From: Pedobacter panaciterrae
GTDB lineage: Bacteria > Bacteroidota > Bacteroidia > Sphingobacteriales > Sphingobacteriaceae
Assembly (NCBI RefSeq): GCF_001636695.1
Contig: NZ_LGEL01000002.1
Coordinates: 34,124-98,123 of the forward strand
Direction: 5' to 3'
Length of the DNA stretch: 64,000 nucleotides
Shown: positions 24,930 to 33,844 of the stretch, one piece after another
Numbering within the stretch: position 1 is the first letter of the stretch
Layout of the letters: each line of letters starts with the position of its first letter
The notes under the pieces: model-generated
Told to the model about the DNA's origin: nothing
Database searches by the model: none
The model's input: only the letters and a program-made list of their open reading frames with translations
Translations under genes and position numbers: made by a program

Positions 24930-26420
24930 CTAATATTTAGTAATCTGTGCTATTATAGACTCAGGATCTGTTGTGATAAAATGGCCCTGCCCCTCTTTTA
25001 CTATAATTTTTGATTTCCCACCAAGCTTCTTGTAATGTTGCTCTATTACTTTGGTATGATCCTTAAACCATGGGTCCTGGCTCCCTGAAACAATTAGCAA
25101 AGGTATTCCTGCTTTTGCAATTGAAGTAAGTCCGTCAAATAGATTCTTTTTAGTCATCAAACTACGCATTACCGGATTTACACCATAGATAGCGGAGACT
25201 TTCTCCGGATTTTCCATTGCCCATGCAAAACATTCGCCTGCATTAACCCCTGAACCTTCTAATATTGGTTTTTTAGAAAAACCATGACCTGTCAGCATTT
25301 TGTATACCTGATCCCATTGTTCCATTACTGCACCCGATTGTGCTGTAAGTGGGGTAACAACTATATAATACCCTTTTGCAAGTAAGGCTTGATCTACAAG
25401 AGCACTTCTGTCAACCCTGTCGCTTCTAAAGACCCATGGCTTGCCCGGAGCAGGTTTATCAGGCACTATAATAACCATTGATGACACACCATAGCGGCTC
25501 TTCCCTTTAACTTCATACTGCTCATAATAAGGCGTGTAGCCTGGCCCCCTGGCGGTCATCCATGTATTTTCTTCTTTTAAATACAGGTAACTACTTTCCG
25601 TGCCATAGTAATAAGATTTGATGAAACTCTCATCTATAAATTCCGGTGGTGATGATCGTATAGCAACGTTTTTAACAACCCAATCCACAATAAGACCCGG
25701 ATCACGCAAACTATGTGGATGATGTGCTGTACCCTCTTTAACAAGCACGGTCATTCTGCCACCCATTTGCAAATAAATATTTTCAATGGGGAGTGTATTT
25801 TTTTCATATAGAAAATCTTCGGAGCCACAAATACTTAGCAGTGGAACATCATGTCGGGCAAGCTCCGCTATCTTTGCCAGGCTTTCTGGCATAATTGCTG
25901 CATTATCAGCATAAATACACGAAACCTGATCAGGATGATTTACCGACCATGCATAGGCATTGATAGCCCCTCTACTCATTCCACTAAACGCCGGCTTTTT
26001 TGAGAATCCATGTTCTTTAGTTAGAAAATCATACCAGGCATCCCATTGCCTTCCAGCATCACAATTAATATATCCTATAAAAAATCCCTTTTTTAACAGT
26101 TCAACCTCCGACTGGGGTTCATGATCCCAATAGAAGCCTCTCCAGGACCATGGATTTCCTGCAGCTGCAGTTTTTGGTACTACAACCAGACAGCGAACTT
26201 TTCCCTTTACTTCGGCATTAATACCAAAGCCTTCACTTTCAATAGCCTTAAATGGTGTTATTTCCAGACTGAGTGTGTCCATTAGAAAATCACAGCGATC
26301 AAATCCCCTCCATATAGTTTTCTCGCCTGAAAAGTTTGTGCCAGTAAGCTGGGCATAAGCAGTGTTAAGAATTGCCGTATAAATAATGAACACAGCAACA
26401 AGTGCAGTAATTTTTCGCAT
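24930..26420 (-). CDS. secreted tandem alpha/beta-hydrolase, second domain lacking nucleophile
   Basis: The 496-residue protein with a signal peptide (cleavage near AYA-Q at 23-24) contains two alpha/beta-hydrolase repeats, about residues 45-250 and 290-496. Each repeat has a PWSWRGFYWDHEP / PWVFRSDRVDRS-like entry strand, a HGFSKKP linker and a nucleophile-elbow segment. In repeat 1 the elbow is GMSRG (Ser nucleophile), with an acid near SEDFLY and a His in AHHPHS. In repeat 2 the elbow reads GSGVNAGE, so Ser is replaced by Asn, although SQDPWF and GHF persist. Repeat 2 is probably non-catalytic. The role is probably an esterase or carbohydrate esterase-like activity; the substrate is unknown. 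It is a single-gene unit convergent with the DUF4180 gene. Confidence 0.83.
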   Translation of the reverse strand: MRKITALVAVFIIYTAILNTAYAQLTGTNFSGEKTIWRGFDRCDFLMDTLSLEITPFKAIESEGFGINAEVKGKVRCLVVVPKTAAAGNPWSWRGFYWDHEPQSEVELLKKGFFIGYINCDAGRQWDAWYDFLTKEHGFSKKPAFSGMSRGAINAYAWSVNHPDQVSCIYADNAAIMPESLAKIAELARHDVPLLSICGSEDFLYEKNTLPIENIYLQMGGRMTVLVKEGTAHHPHSLRDPGLIVDWVVKNVAIRSSPPEFIDESFIKSYYYGTESSYLYLKEENTWMTARGPGYTPYYEQYEVKGKSRYGVSSMVIIVPDKPAPGKPWVFRSDRVDRSALVDQALLAKGYYIVVTPLTAQSGAVMEQWDQVYKMLTGHGFSKKPILEGSGVNAGECFAWAMENPEKVSAIYGVNPVMRSLMTKKNLFDGLTSIAKAGIPLLIVSGSQDPWFKDHTKVIEQHYKKLGGKSKIIVKEGQGHFITTDPESIIAQITKY

Positions 26421-26534
26421 CCGTAGTTTTATTTGGTTATGGTCTTTTAAACAAAAAAACTAAATCTGGTTAATATTTACTTAATAAACCATTAATCTGA
26501 AAATAATCTATATTTGAAAGCAACCAATTAATCT

Positions 26535-26975
26535 ATGAAAAGAGTTATAGAAATTATGCCTTTATGTATCATTTTTGCAATCTACGGCTGTTCCTCGAAC
26601 TCGAACAGTGCTGTCGAACAAAACAATACAAAGACACTATATCGGGCTATAAATAAAGATGATACCGCTACTTTTAACATACACCTGACCGATAAGGAGT
26701 TTTTTGGTCAATTTGAAATAAATTACCATGGAGCATATAAAGATTCTGGTGATGTAACCGGAATTGTAAAAGGCGACACGCTAAAGGGAACCTACCGTTT
26801 TCAACATTATGGAGTAGAAGAATGGCATAGAACTCCAATAGCTTTATTAAAAAAAGATGGCAAGCTAATTATGGGAGTAGGCTCAATGGAAATTTACATG
26901 AACATACGTTATTTTAAGAAACGTATACCAATCAATTACCAGGATCCAAAGTTTGTGTTTGAAAAGCTACAATAA
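26535..26975 (+). CDS. putative lipoprotein, function unknown
   Basis: The 146-residue protein has lipobox AIYGC (Cys19), then a Ser/Asn linker and a compact beta-rich domain (about residues 40-146): repeated short strands such as ATFNIHLTDKEFFGQFEINY and DTLKGTYRFQHYGVEEWHR. Family is not recognised with confidence; the pattern resembles small lipoproteins in Bacteroidota that contain a lipocalin-like/meander fold. It stands alone, divergent from the hydrolase at 26420 and convergent with MiaE. The intergenic 26421-26534 must hold both promoters; I see no exact consensus box. Confidence 0.75.
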   Translation: MKRVIEIMPLCIIFAIYGCSSNSNSAVEQNNTKTLYRAINKDDTATFNIHLTDKEFFGQFEINYHGAYKDSGDVTGIVKGDTLKGTYRFQHYGVEEWHRTPIALLKKDGKLIMGVGSMEIYMNIRYFKKRIPINYQDPKFVFEKLQ

Positions 26976-26982
26976 CAATATA

Positions 26983-27564
26983 CTATCCATGAATGGCCTC
27001 TTTATTACCGAAACTTTGAATTAACTCTCCTTCAAATTCCAGCCATTCTTTCCACCTTTTATCTACATCAATATCAATGGTATATTTACGGGCAAAATTT
27101 AAAAAAGTGGTGTAATGGCCAGCTTCTGAAACCATTAGATCATGATAAAACTTAGCCAACTCCTTATCCTTAATGTTTTGAGACAGCACGCGGAAGCGCT
27201 CGCAGCTTCTGGCTTCGATCATTGCTGCAAATAAAAGACGATCAATAAAAGCCGAGTTTCTGCTACCATCCCTACGGCTGAATTTAACCAGTCGCCCCAC
27301 ATAGTCATCTTTACGTTCACGACCGAGTGTATAACCACGTTGCTCAATTATATTAACCACCATTTGGAAATGCTGCATTTCTTCGATAGCAATTGCTGTT
27401 AATTCCTGCACTAAATCCATATGTTCTGAATTATTGGCGATCAGCGTAATGGCATTTGTTGCTGCTTTTTGTTCGCACCAGGCGTGGTCAGTTAAAATTT
27501 CTTCTAAATTCGATTCAGCAATGTTTGCCCAGCGCGGGTCAGTCAATAATTTTAATCCAAGCAT
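26983..27564 (-). CDS. miaE: tRNA-(ms2io6A)-hydroxylase
   Basis: This is a 193-residue non-haem di-iron enzyme that hydroxylates the isopentenyl group of ms2i6A37 in tRNAs reading UNN codons. Iron ligands are visible: Glu31 (HAWCEQKAA), Glu62 and His65 (EEMQHF), Glu117 (IEARSCERF), Glu147 and His150 (SEAGHY). Length is normal for the family. MiaA and MiaB, which make its substrate, are not in the window. It is convergent with the lipoprotein at 26975, with 7 bases between stops. Upstream, 42 bases away, ends the GH20 gene on the same strand; functional linkage is not implied. Confidence 0.92.
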   Translation of the reverse strand: MLGLKLLTDPRWANIAESNLEEILTDHAWCEQKAATNAITLIANNSEHMDLVQELTAIAIEEMQHFQMVVNIIEQRGYTLGRERKDDYVGRLVKFSRRDGSRNSAFIDRLLFAAMIEARSCERFRVLSQNIKDKELAKFYHDLMVSEAGHYTTFLNFARKYTIDIDVDKRWKEWLEFEGELIQSFGNKEAIHG

Positions 27565-27606
27565 TGTAGTAAATATCTTCTTGCAGCCAAAATTAGAAAG
27601 ATTTAC

Positions 27607-29487
27607 TTACTCTTCTGTACGCTTTTCCAGATCTTTTATACTAACTGTAATCATTTTACCTATTGGTTTGTTGTTACGATAAGTTAAAACCCTTAAATGA
27701 TCTGCCCCTTTAGGTATATTAAGCGTATCCGTATATTTTGGAGAAAAATTATCGGGAAAAGTATTATCGAATGTATAATAGATATCTAATTTCTTTATTT
27801 CAGTATCTAACGCAATACGCAATGTCTTATTAACAGTGTCTTTTAATGGTTTTATTGTGGCATCGTATACACTTCTTGCATAGTTTATATTTGCTACATC
27901 GTACCTTTCAAGGTTACGCTCCATCCGGGATATAAAACTATCCCATCCTTTATTTTCTTTTTGTGACCATAGTACTTCGGCCAAAGCAAAAGCACGCGGC
28001 CATGTCATGTATTCTGCATGCCGGTAATTCGGTACAGATTCTGTCCACAAATTGCCTTGTCCTCCCAGTATTAGTGAAGGATCAGATATTTCGGCCGGAA
28101 CAGGCTCAAAATTATAACAACCAGATAGGGTAAGCATAGAGTAAGTTGGTGGTTCTGCAGCTGGATCACCTTGATAAAGATCAAGATAACAGTTGTCGGC
28201 AGGGGTCATTATTACATGATGATTCATTTTAGCTGCTTCAATTCCTCCCTTCATTCCTCTCCAGCTCATTACAGTTGCCTCAGGTGCCAAACCACCTTCC
28301 AGTATTTCGTCCCATCCCATCATTTTTTTTCCTTTAGACTTAACAATGGTTTCCATACGCTTGATAAAGTAACTTTGCAATTCTTCAGGAGTTTGAAGCT
28401 TTTCATCTTTCATTCTCTTCTGGCATTTTTTGCAGTCTTTCCAAAATCCTTTAAAGCATTCATCACCGCCAACATGAATATACTGCCCGGGGAAAAGTGC
28501 TGCTACCTCTCCCAATACCCGTTCCATAAATTCAAAACTTTCTTCATTCCCAGGACATAACGCATTGTCATCAATCCCATAAAAAGTATTACCAACATTT
28601 ACTTTAAACGGCCCACCTGTACAGGAAAGATTCGGATAAGCTGCAAGTGCTGCAAGACTATGCCCTGGAACATCTATTTCCGGCAGAATAGTTACAAAAC
28701 GTTGTTGTGCGTACTTAACAATTTCTTTAATGTCCTCCTGAGTATAATATCCTCCATAATCTGCAACCTCATTGGGGCCTTGCGGATCACGCTTCCACCA
28801 TAGCCCCATTCTTGGTGCTCGCCAAGCCCCTACTTCCGTAAGTTTGGGAAAGCTTTTAATTTCTATCCTCCAACCCTGATCATCAGTTAAATGCCAATGA
28901 AATACGTTCATCTTATATTTAGCGAGTTGATTGATGTATTTTTTGACCACTTCTTTTGGGAAATAGTGCCTGCTTACATCCAGCATTAAGCCTCTCCAGC
29001 CAAATCTGGGATAATCTATTATTTTAACGCATGGTATAGACCAGATTTTATTCTTAATGAGGTCTGGACTTTCTATTTCCTTTGGCAACAATTGCATTAA
29101 TGTTTGCATACCATAAAAAATACCTGCCGGAAGATTTGCCGTAACTATTATTTTGGATGGTTTTACATCTAATGTGTACCCTTCATCTCCTATCTGTTTA
29201 TTATAAGATTTATTAATGGTCAACTGAATGATTGAAGCTCCACTTGTTGCATGGTTTAATGTAAAACCCGTTGGTGCTTTGATCATGGCAGCAAACAATT
29301 CTGCTATTTCCTTATTCTCGGGGCTTGCAATTAATTTAGTGGCTCCGGTTAGTTGGAAATTGCCCGAAAGTCTTTGAAGTTCTACTGGCTGCGGTATAAG
29401 TGCCGGAATAGTTTCTATTGCAAGCATATCTGTGGAGAATAGCATGCATATTGTAAATATTGCTATTCTGAAGGATTGGAAATTCAT
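27607..29487 (-). CDS. beta-N-acetylhexosaminidase, GH20
   Basis: This is a 626-residue secreted GH20 enzyme. A signal peptide (about residues 1-24) is followed by the GH20b N-terminal domain (about 25-155), then the catalytic TIM barrel (about 158-500). The Asp342-Glu343 pair in HVGGDECFKG is the substrate-assisted catalytic dyad. FHWHLTDDQGWRIEIKSFP and GYYTQEDIKEIV are further landmarks. A C-terminal beta domain (about 535-615; chitobiase-like) closes the protein. It removes terminal GlcNAc or GalNAc from glycans or chitin fragments. No chitinase or glycan locus lies next to it, so it may serve cell-wall or host-glycan recycling. The final 20 residues are highly charged. Confidence 0.94.
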   Translation of the reverse strand: MNFQSFRIAIFTICMLFSTDMLAIETIPALIPQPVELQRLSGNFQLTGATKLIASPENKEIAELFAAMIKAPTGFTLNHATSGASIIQLTINKSYNKQIGDEGYTLDVKPSKIIVTANLPAGIFYGMQTLMQLLPKEIESPDLIKNKIWSIPCVKIIDYPRFGWRGLMLDVSRHYFPKEVVKKYINQLAKYKMNVFHWHLTDDQGWRIEIKSFPKLTEVGAWRAPRMGLWWKRDPQGPNEVADYGGYYTQEDIKEIVKYAQQRFVTILPEIDVPGHSLAALAAYPNLSCTGGPFKVNVGNTFYGIDDNALCPGNEESFEFMERVLGEVAALFPGQYIHVGGDECFKGFWKDCKKCQKRMKDEKLQTPEELQSYFIKRMETIVKSKGKKMMGWDEILEGGLAPEATVMSWRGMKGGIEAAKMNHHVIMTPADNCYLDLYQGDPAAEPPTYSMLTLSGCYNFEPVPAEISDPSLILGGQGNLWTESVPNYRHAEYMTWPRAFALAEVLWSQKENKGWDSFISRMERNLERYDVANINYARSVYDATIKPLKDTVNKTLRIALDTEIKKLDIYYTFDNTFPDNFSPKYTDTLNIPKGADHLRVLTYRNNKPIGKMITVSIKDLEKRTEE

Positions 29488-29739
29488 ATTAGATTGATTG
29501 GTTCAAAAACTAAGATAATTATTTACAATACAATAAATATATCCTCTTATCCTGCGATCATTAACGCTCTTACTCTTTAACAACAGTCAATAAGAAAAAC
29601 AACACTAATTCAGATATAATACAGTCAGTTCTTGGCAGCAAAGTAAAAGATTTAATACACTTATTTACAGAACTTAGTTTCTTTATTCTAACCAAGGAGT
29701 AAAACAATTAACCAATATAAACCTATAAATTATACTCTC

Positions 29740-30741
29740 ATGAGAAAAAAAATCTCGCTGTTCCTTTTATTAGCGGTGCTATTTTCAGCTTGTAGCAAAA
29801 ATGAAATCCTGGAATCGAAAAGTCCAGTTGAAAAATCCACTTCATCTTTAAGGCTAAATTCTTCTAGTTCAATACCTATTCGTATGTATTTAGACCTCTA
29901 TTACTATGAATCTGGCTCTTCTCTTTACGCATATGTATCCGTGACTGGGATTCCTGAAAATGAAAGCAATGCTTACGAAGTAAAGTTTACGATTCCTGGA
30001 AAGCCTCCTATCTATTCCCAACTTCAGCAAAATCAAGCTTCATGCAATTCAAGCCTAATTTTGAATCCCAGTAGTAGTAGTCCTAAAACGACCATAGCTG
30101 TATCTGCGCAACTGATAAAAAAGAGTACTGGAGCATCAGCTGCATCCGATTCTAAATCTATCACAATTATCGGTAACTCCAATGCCTCTTCACAACCTAC
30201 AGATCCTAATGTTACAGTCACGATAAACAAACCAGTTCCTGCGTTAAACAATTACCTCTTAACAGCGAATAGTATTGCTTACTTAGAATCAAATCCCGGG
30301 AAAAAATTATATTTCTATGCTTTCTACGTACCTAACGATAATGAAAGATATAACCAAAATATGAAGGACCAGTTTTTAGGAAAGGTAACTATCGAGAAGA
30401 CAAGTATGTTTGCCGCTGAAGGCAACATGTCAGTTAGCTTACCTGGCACTGGCTATAATGTGGAAAACCTTAGGATTATGGTTACTAAAGTAGATTATCC
30501 TTACAGCTATTTTACCTATCCAATGAATGTTCCAGGACCAATAGGATCTGGAGGGGATTACTTGATTTATAGATGTGTTTATGATACGATGATGTATAAT
30601 ACCTCATTAAGTGGCTTAAATTCAACGAGCGGGCGCTTTAGCTCATGGCAAAATAGTTCATACATGAATATCACCATAGGAAGTATGGATGAAATGATGA
30701 ATACGCAAATATATTATTGCAAATCATTTGGCTATCTATAA
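29740..30741 (+). CDS. putative surface lipoprotein, function unknown
   Basis: This is a 333-residue lipoprotein with lipobox LFSAC (Cys18), followed by a Ser-rich linker (SKNEILESKSPVEKSTSSLR). The mature part is beta-rich with two Ig-like stretches (about residues 45-150 and 155-333). Ser, Asn and Tyr are abundant, and the C-terminus contains Met-rich GSMDEMMNTQIYY. I recognise no family. It is a monocistronic unit, with a 252-base gap before and a strong A/T-stem terminator after (30811-30847). AAGGAG at 29695-29700 is too far from the ATG to act as a ribosome binding site. The 29488-29739 gap shows no other structure. Confidence 0.78.
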   Translation: MRKKISLFLLLAVLFSACSKNEILESKSPVEKSTSSLRLNSSSSIPIRMYLDLYYYESGSSLYAYVSVTGIPENESNAYEVKFTIPGKPPIYSQLQQNQASCNSSLILNPSSSSPKTTIAVSAQLIKKSTGASAASDSKSITIIGNSNASSQPTDPNVTVTINKPVPALNNYLLTANSIAYLESNPGKKLYFYAFYVPNDNERYNQNMKDQFLGKVTIEKTSMFAAEGNMSVSLPGTGYNVENLRIMVTKVDYPYSYFTYPMNVPGPIGSGGDYLIYRCVYDTMMYNTSLSGLNSTSGRFSSWQNSSYMNITIGSMDEMMNTQIYYCKSFGYL

Positions 30742-30810
30742 GCTTATAAATTATCATAGCTGTCCAAAACGTTTTTTCCAGCTTAGAAAAATGTATTCCC
30801 CCTCATTTGG

Positions 30811-30847
30811 AAGGCTTGTTTTTTAAGGTCTTTAAAAAATAAGCCTT
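30811..30847 (+). terminator. terminator after the 29740-30741 lipoprotein gene
   Basis: AAGGCTT (30811-30817) pairs with AAGCCTT (30841-30847), and the inner TTTTTTAA / TTTAAAAAA extends the stem almost to the loop GGTC. It lies 70 bases past the stop and separates the lipoprotein from the next gene. An additional 8-base inverted repeat, ACAAAGGG / CCCTTTGT (30928-30960), sits in the leader of the TrhA-like gene. Confidence 0.7.
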
Positions 30848-30970
30848 TCCCTTATCCGTTGAGTATGCTGAGCTGTAGTAATAATGCGAATCCCAAATAT
30901 CAGGATAGAGCTTAAAATTTAAAGGTTACAAAGGGGAAACTAAATTACAACGCCCTTTGTTACTTATCTG

Positions 30971-31609
30971 ATGGGGGAAATTAAATACAAGTATACCAGA
31001 AAACAGGAACTGGTACATGGACTTATACATGGCATTGGGGTTGTATTTGGTGTTAGCGGCCTCCCGGTATTAGTGGGAATTGCTACAGCTCACAACAATG
31101 TACCGGCAATTGTTGGTGCGGGCATATACGGCTTTTGTTTTATGCTGCTGTTTACCTGTTCAATGGTATACCATCTTGCCCTGGAGCCTGCAGTAAAAAG
31201 ACTATTTGAAATTTTTGATCACATCAGTATTTATTTTTTGATTGCTGGAACCTACACTCCTTTCTTGCTAATCTATATGAACAATCGCTTCGGCATTACA
31301 CTGCTTTCTGTGTTATGGGGACTAACTCTTTTGGGAGTTTTTTTTAAAATATGGTTTACAGGTAAATTCAATATAATATCAACAATTATTTACCTGCTTA
31401 TGGGCTGGATGATGGTCATTGGAGGCAATAAATTCTTTTCAGTACTTCCGGAATCAGTGATCATCATGCTATTTATTGGCGCGGCATTGTATTCAGCAGG
31501 AACTATTGTATATATATTCGGAAAACGATCTTACACACATTCCTTATGGCATGCAATGGTTTTGGCAGCAGCAATTTGCCACTATGTAGCTGTGCTGCTT
31601 TCTATGTAG
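30971..31609 (+). CDS. trhA: TrhA/hemolysin III-family membrane protein (PAQR)
   Basis: This is a 212-residue, seven-helix integral membrane protein of the progestin/adiponectin receptor (PAQR, hemolysin III) superfamily. Conserved zinc-site segments are present: SMVYHL (Ser and His in helix 2), FDHISIYFLIAGTYTPF (Asp-His) and the C-terminal HSLWHAMVLAAAICHY (two His). In bacteria TrhA is linked to membrane energetics homeostasis; PAQR relatives have ceramidase-like activity. Helices lie about residues 15-40, 45-65, 80-100, 105-125, 130-150, 160-180 and 190-210. It is a single gene; the 229-base upstream gap contains a hairpin. The function in this organism is inferred from the family only. 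Confidence 0.92.
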   Translation: MGEIKYKYTRKQELVHGLIHGIGVVFGVSGLPVLVGIATAHNNVPAIVGAGIYGFCFMLLFTCSMVYHLALEPAVKRLFEIFDHISIYFLIAGTYTPFLLIYMNNRFGITLLSVLWGLTLLGVFFKIWFTGKFNIISTIIYLLMGWMMVIGGNKFFSVLPESVIIMLFIGAALYSAGTIVYIFGKRSYTHSLWHAMVLAAAICHYVAVLLSM

Positions 31610-31690
31610 AATCTAAAAAAGTAAAAATAATTATCATATTTAGGTGATATTTATACCCAAACAGGCACATACTATTAAAACATAGTTGCG

Positions 31691-32254
31691 ATGGTTACAA
31701 AACTCAATAAAGATAAAGTAAGCACAGACAATGAAGCTTTGCTGATGTCACTGTATCAGGATACTTTTCCTCTGGTAGCAAGCCACGTAAGTAGAATGGG
31801 TGGTTCATTTGATGAAGCTAAAGATATTTTTCAGGATGCGCTGATCATTTATTATGAAAAAGTAAAGTATACTGAAATGGTACTTAGATATAGTGAAAAA
31901 GCATATCTTTTTGGAATTACTAAATACCTATGGAATAAACGCTATAAGGAAACCAGTAAACAACTACCTCTCGATCAATTGCATATAGACCTTGATGAAG
32001 AGACAACTCCGGCTGACTCCATCTATGAAGAGATATCTTCGTCCAGATTACTTCATTTGATGCAAACGGCAGGTCAGAAATGCATGCAGCTGTTAAGTGC
32101 TTTTTATTATGAAAAGCTGAATATGGAAACATTAGCTGAACGATTTGGATTTTCAAGCGCCAGATCTGCAACTGTTCAGAAATTTAAATGCCTCGAAAAA
32201 ATAAAAGAAACTGTAAAAGAAAAATCGTTGGAATATGAAGACATCATGGAATGA
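31691..32254 (+). CDS. ECF-type RNA polymerase sigma factor
   Basis: The 187-residue protein has a sigma-70 region 2 (about residues 18-90; FDEAKDIFQDALIIYYEKV corresponds to the core-binding/-10 helix) and region 4 (about 115-175). In region 4, METLAERFGFSSARSATVQKFKCLEKI is the helix-turn-helix (read as METLAERFGFSSARS and ATVQKFKCLEKI). No region 3 or 1.1 is present, as expected for ECF factors. The last 20 bases overlap the next gene, a putative anti-sigma protein, and a ClpP paralogue follows. That layout suggests the factor is held inactive and released by proteolysis; this is inference. The target promoter is unknown. Confidence 0.88.
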   Translation: MVTKLNKDKVSTDNEALLMSLYQDTFPLVASHVSRMGGSFDEAKDIFQDALIIYYEKVKYTEMVLRYSEKAYLFGITKYLWNKRYKETSKQLPLDQLHIDLDEETTPADSIYEEISSSRLLHLMQTAGQKCMQLLSAFYYEKLNMETLAERFGFSSARSATVQKFKCLEKIKETVKEKSLEYEDIME

Positions 32255-32504
32255 GCTGAGCTTAATAGAAGATTTTCTTTTGTCTGATACGGAAACTGAA
32301 GATATAATTGTGTTTGAGGCCAACCTTTTACTACAGTCAACCTTAAAAGAAAGCGTTTTTTGGCAGCAAAAAACATATAATCTGATTCAGAAATACGCAA
32401 GGCAGCAATTGAGAACAGAAATAGAACTGGTACATAAAAAGTTGTTTACTGCACCAGAGCATCGTTCTTTCAGACAAAAAATCATGCAGCTTTTCGGTAA
32501 ATAA
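32235..32504 (+). CDS. putative anti-sigma/sigma-associated small protein
   Basis: This is an 89-residue mostly helical protein overlapping the sigma gene by 20 bases. The pattern LIEDFLLSDTETEDIIVFEA followed by QKTYNLIQKYARQQLRTEIE and FRQKIMQLF is that of the small proteins usually encoded after Bacteroidota ECF factors, where the N-terminal helical part resembles an anti-sigma domain. No membrane helix is predicted, so it would be a cytoplasmic anti-sigma factor or degradation substrate. The overlap strongly implies translational coupling and stoichiometric expression with the sigma factor. The link to the ClpP gene 87 bases downstream is by position only. Confidence 0.68.
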   Translation: MKTSWNELSLIEDFLLSDTETEDIIVFEANLLLQSTLKESVFWQQKTYNLIQKYARQQLRTEIELVHKKLFTAPEHRSFRQKIMQLFGK

Positions 32505-32591
32505 TAACACATTTTAATATTAACAACAATACTCTTCTATACAAGAGGAATGGAAAATCTATGCCTAAAATTTTAACTAATAATAACAGAC

Positions 32592-33269
32592 ATGAAGAAT
32601 AATGAATTTCGCAATTATGCAATAAAACACCATCGGATCAACAGTTTATATCTGGATCGTCACATCACTCAAACATCTGCTAATGTAGGCCCATTTGCCT
32701 TGACTCCATACATAATGGAAGAGCGTCAGTTAAACGTAGCACAAATGGATGTGTTTTCACGTTTGATGATGGACAGAATTATTTTTATTGGTGAACCTAT
32801 TGATGACAGGAATGCCAATGTGATACAAGCGCAATTACTTTTTTTGCAATCTGCTGATGCTGAAAAAGACATCCAATTGTACGTTAATTCTCCAGGCGGA
32901 TCAGTGTACGCCGGACTTGGCATTTATGATACCATGCAATATATTTCGCCAGATGTAGCTACAATTTGTACAGGTATTGCCCTATCTATGGCCTCGGTAC
33001 TACTTTGCGCTGGTGCAGCCGGCAAACGTTCAGCGCTGAAACACTCAAGGGTAATGATTCATCAGGCATCCGGGGGAACTCAGGGAACTGCTGCAGATAT
33101 GGACATCAGCATCCGCGAAATACTCAAAATTCAAAGCGAACTTTACCATATAATAGCTGAACGCAGCGGACAGAGTTATGATAAAATAAACGAAGCTGCA
33201 GCGCGTGATTATTGGATGACGGCTAACGAGGCCAGAGAGTTTGGTATGATTGATGAAGTATTAGGATGA
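32592..33269 (+). CDS. ClpP-family serine protease paralogue
   Basis: The 225-residue ClpP subunit has the complete triad Ser132 (GIALSMASVLL), His157 (MIHQASGG) and Asp206 (AARDYWM). VNSPGGSVYAGLGIYDTM and SGQSYDKI are normal ClpP landmarks. The nucleophile segment differs from housekeeping ClpP (usually GQAASMGA), and the N-terminal 40 residues are longer and unlike the axial-loop sequence, so this is likely an accessory paralogue. It has no adjacent clpX and sits in an ECF sigma cluster, unlike the usual tig-clpP-clpX arrangement. It probably assembles with ClpX or ClpC to degrade a regulator, possibly the anti-sigma protein; this is inference. Confidence 0.9.
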   Translation: MKNNEFRNYAIKHHRINSLYLDRHITQTSANVGPFALTPYIMEERQLNVAQMDVFSRLMMDRIIFIGEPIDDRNANVIQAQLLFLQSADAEKDIQLYVNSPGGSVYAGLGIYDTMQYISPDVATICTGIALSMASVLLCAGAAGKRSALKHSRVMIHQASGGTQGTAADMDISIREILKIQSELYHIIAERSGQSYDKINEAAARDYWMTANEAREFGMIDEVLG

Positions 33270-33278
33270 AAAATATAA

Positions 33279-33761
33279 TTACAGATGATTTCTACCAATA
33301 AACTTCCCCTTTCCCAGTAAAAAATCAATTGCCTTTATCACATTATTATCAATACTTTGGGTTGTTTTTAAGGAAGAAATATACCGTACTATTTCCTTTC
33401 TCAATGATGGGGTCAAGCGCTCAAATATTGTCTTTGCTTCCTCATTCTGATTAAGCGCTTCAATTAGTTTAGGATGAGGAGTTAATGTTCTGTCAAGGGG
33501 GTCAAATTCAATGGATACATCTACTATTTCCCCTATACGTTTAGGTGAATTTTTAAGCATAGTTGTATTAATGTACAACCTCCATAAACCACTATATTTC
33601 AGTAATGTTTGTTTATACGGACGATCATTGATCTTTCCTGTAACAGGGATTGTGCCGTTGTTTTTTCCTGCTTGTTTAAAAACTGCTGTTAAAATATCAT
33701 CCGGCAAAAGTACAAATGGATTAATTCCAATAATTTCTATCTCAGCTTTAAATTTAAACAT
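33279..33761 (-). CDS. DUF1905 / YdeI-OmpD-associated family protein
   Basis: The 160-residue soluble protein has an N-terminal beta-barrel DUF1905 domain (about residues 1-90; AEIEIIGINPFVLLP, GTIPVTGKINDRPY) and a C-terminal helical YdeI/OmdA segment (about 105-160; FERLTPSLRKEIVRYISSLK). Related proteins are annotated as bacteriocin-protection or OmpD-associated; molecular function is unproven. It is convergent with clpP (9 bases between stops), and its ATG lies 83 bases from the TonB receptor stop across a strong hairpin. A cytoplasmic location is expected because no signal peptide is seen. Confidence 0.85.
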   Translation of the reverse strand: MFKFKAEIEIIGINPFVLLPDDILTAVFKQAGKNNGTIPVTGKINDRPYKQTLLKYSGLWRLYINTTMLKNSPKRIGEIVDVSIEFDPLDRTLTPHPKLIEALNQNEEAKTIFERLTPSLRKEIVRYISSLKTTQSIDNNVIKAIDFLLGKGKFIGRNHL

Positions 33762-33780
33762 ACCAATACAATTATTTCTC

Positions 33781-33810
33781 TACCTGCCTTATAAGCATAT
33801 AAGGCAGGTA
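33781..33810 (-). terminator. strong hairpin terminator after the TonB receptor gene
   Basis: A perfect 13-base-pair stem, TACCTGCCTTATA (33781-33793) and TATAAGGCAGGTA (33798-33810), with a 4-base loop, lies between the stop of the receptor (33845) and the DUF1905 gene. There is no long T run, so its efficiency is uncertain. Confidence 0.6.
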
Positions 33811-33844
33811 CAATTTAATAAAAATACTGCGGAGAAGAATCTTA

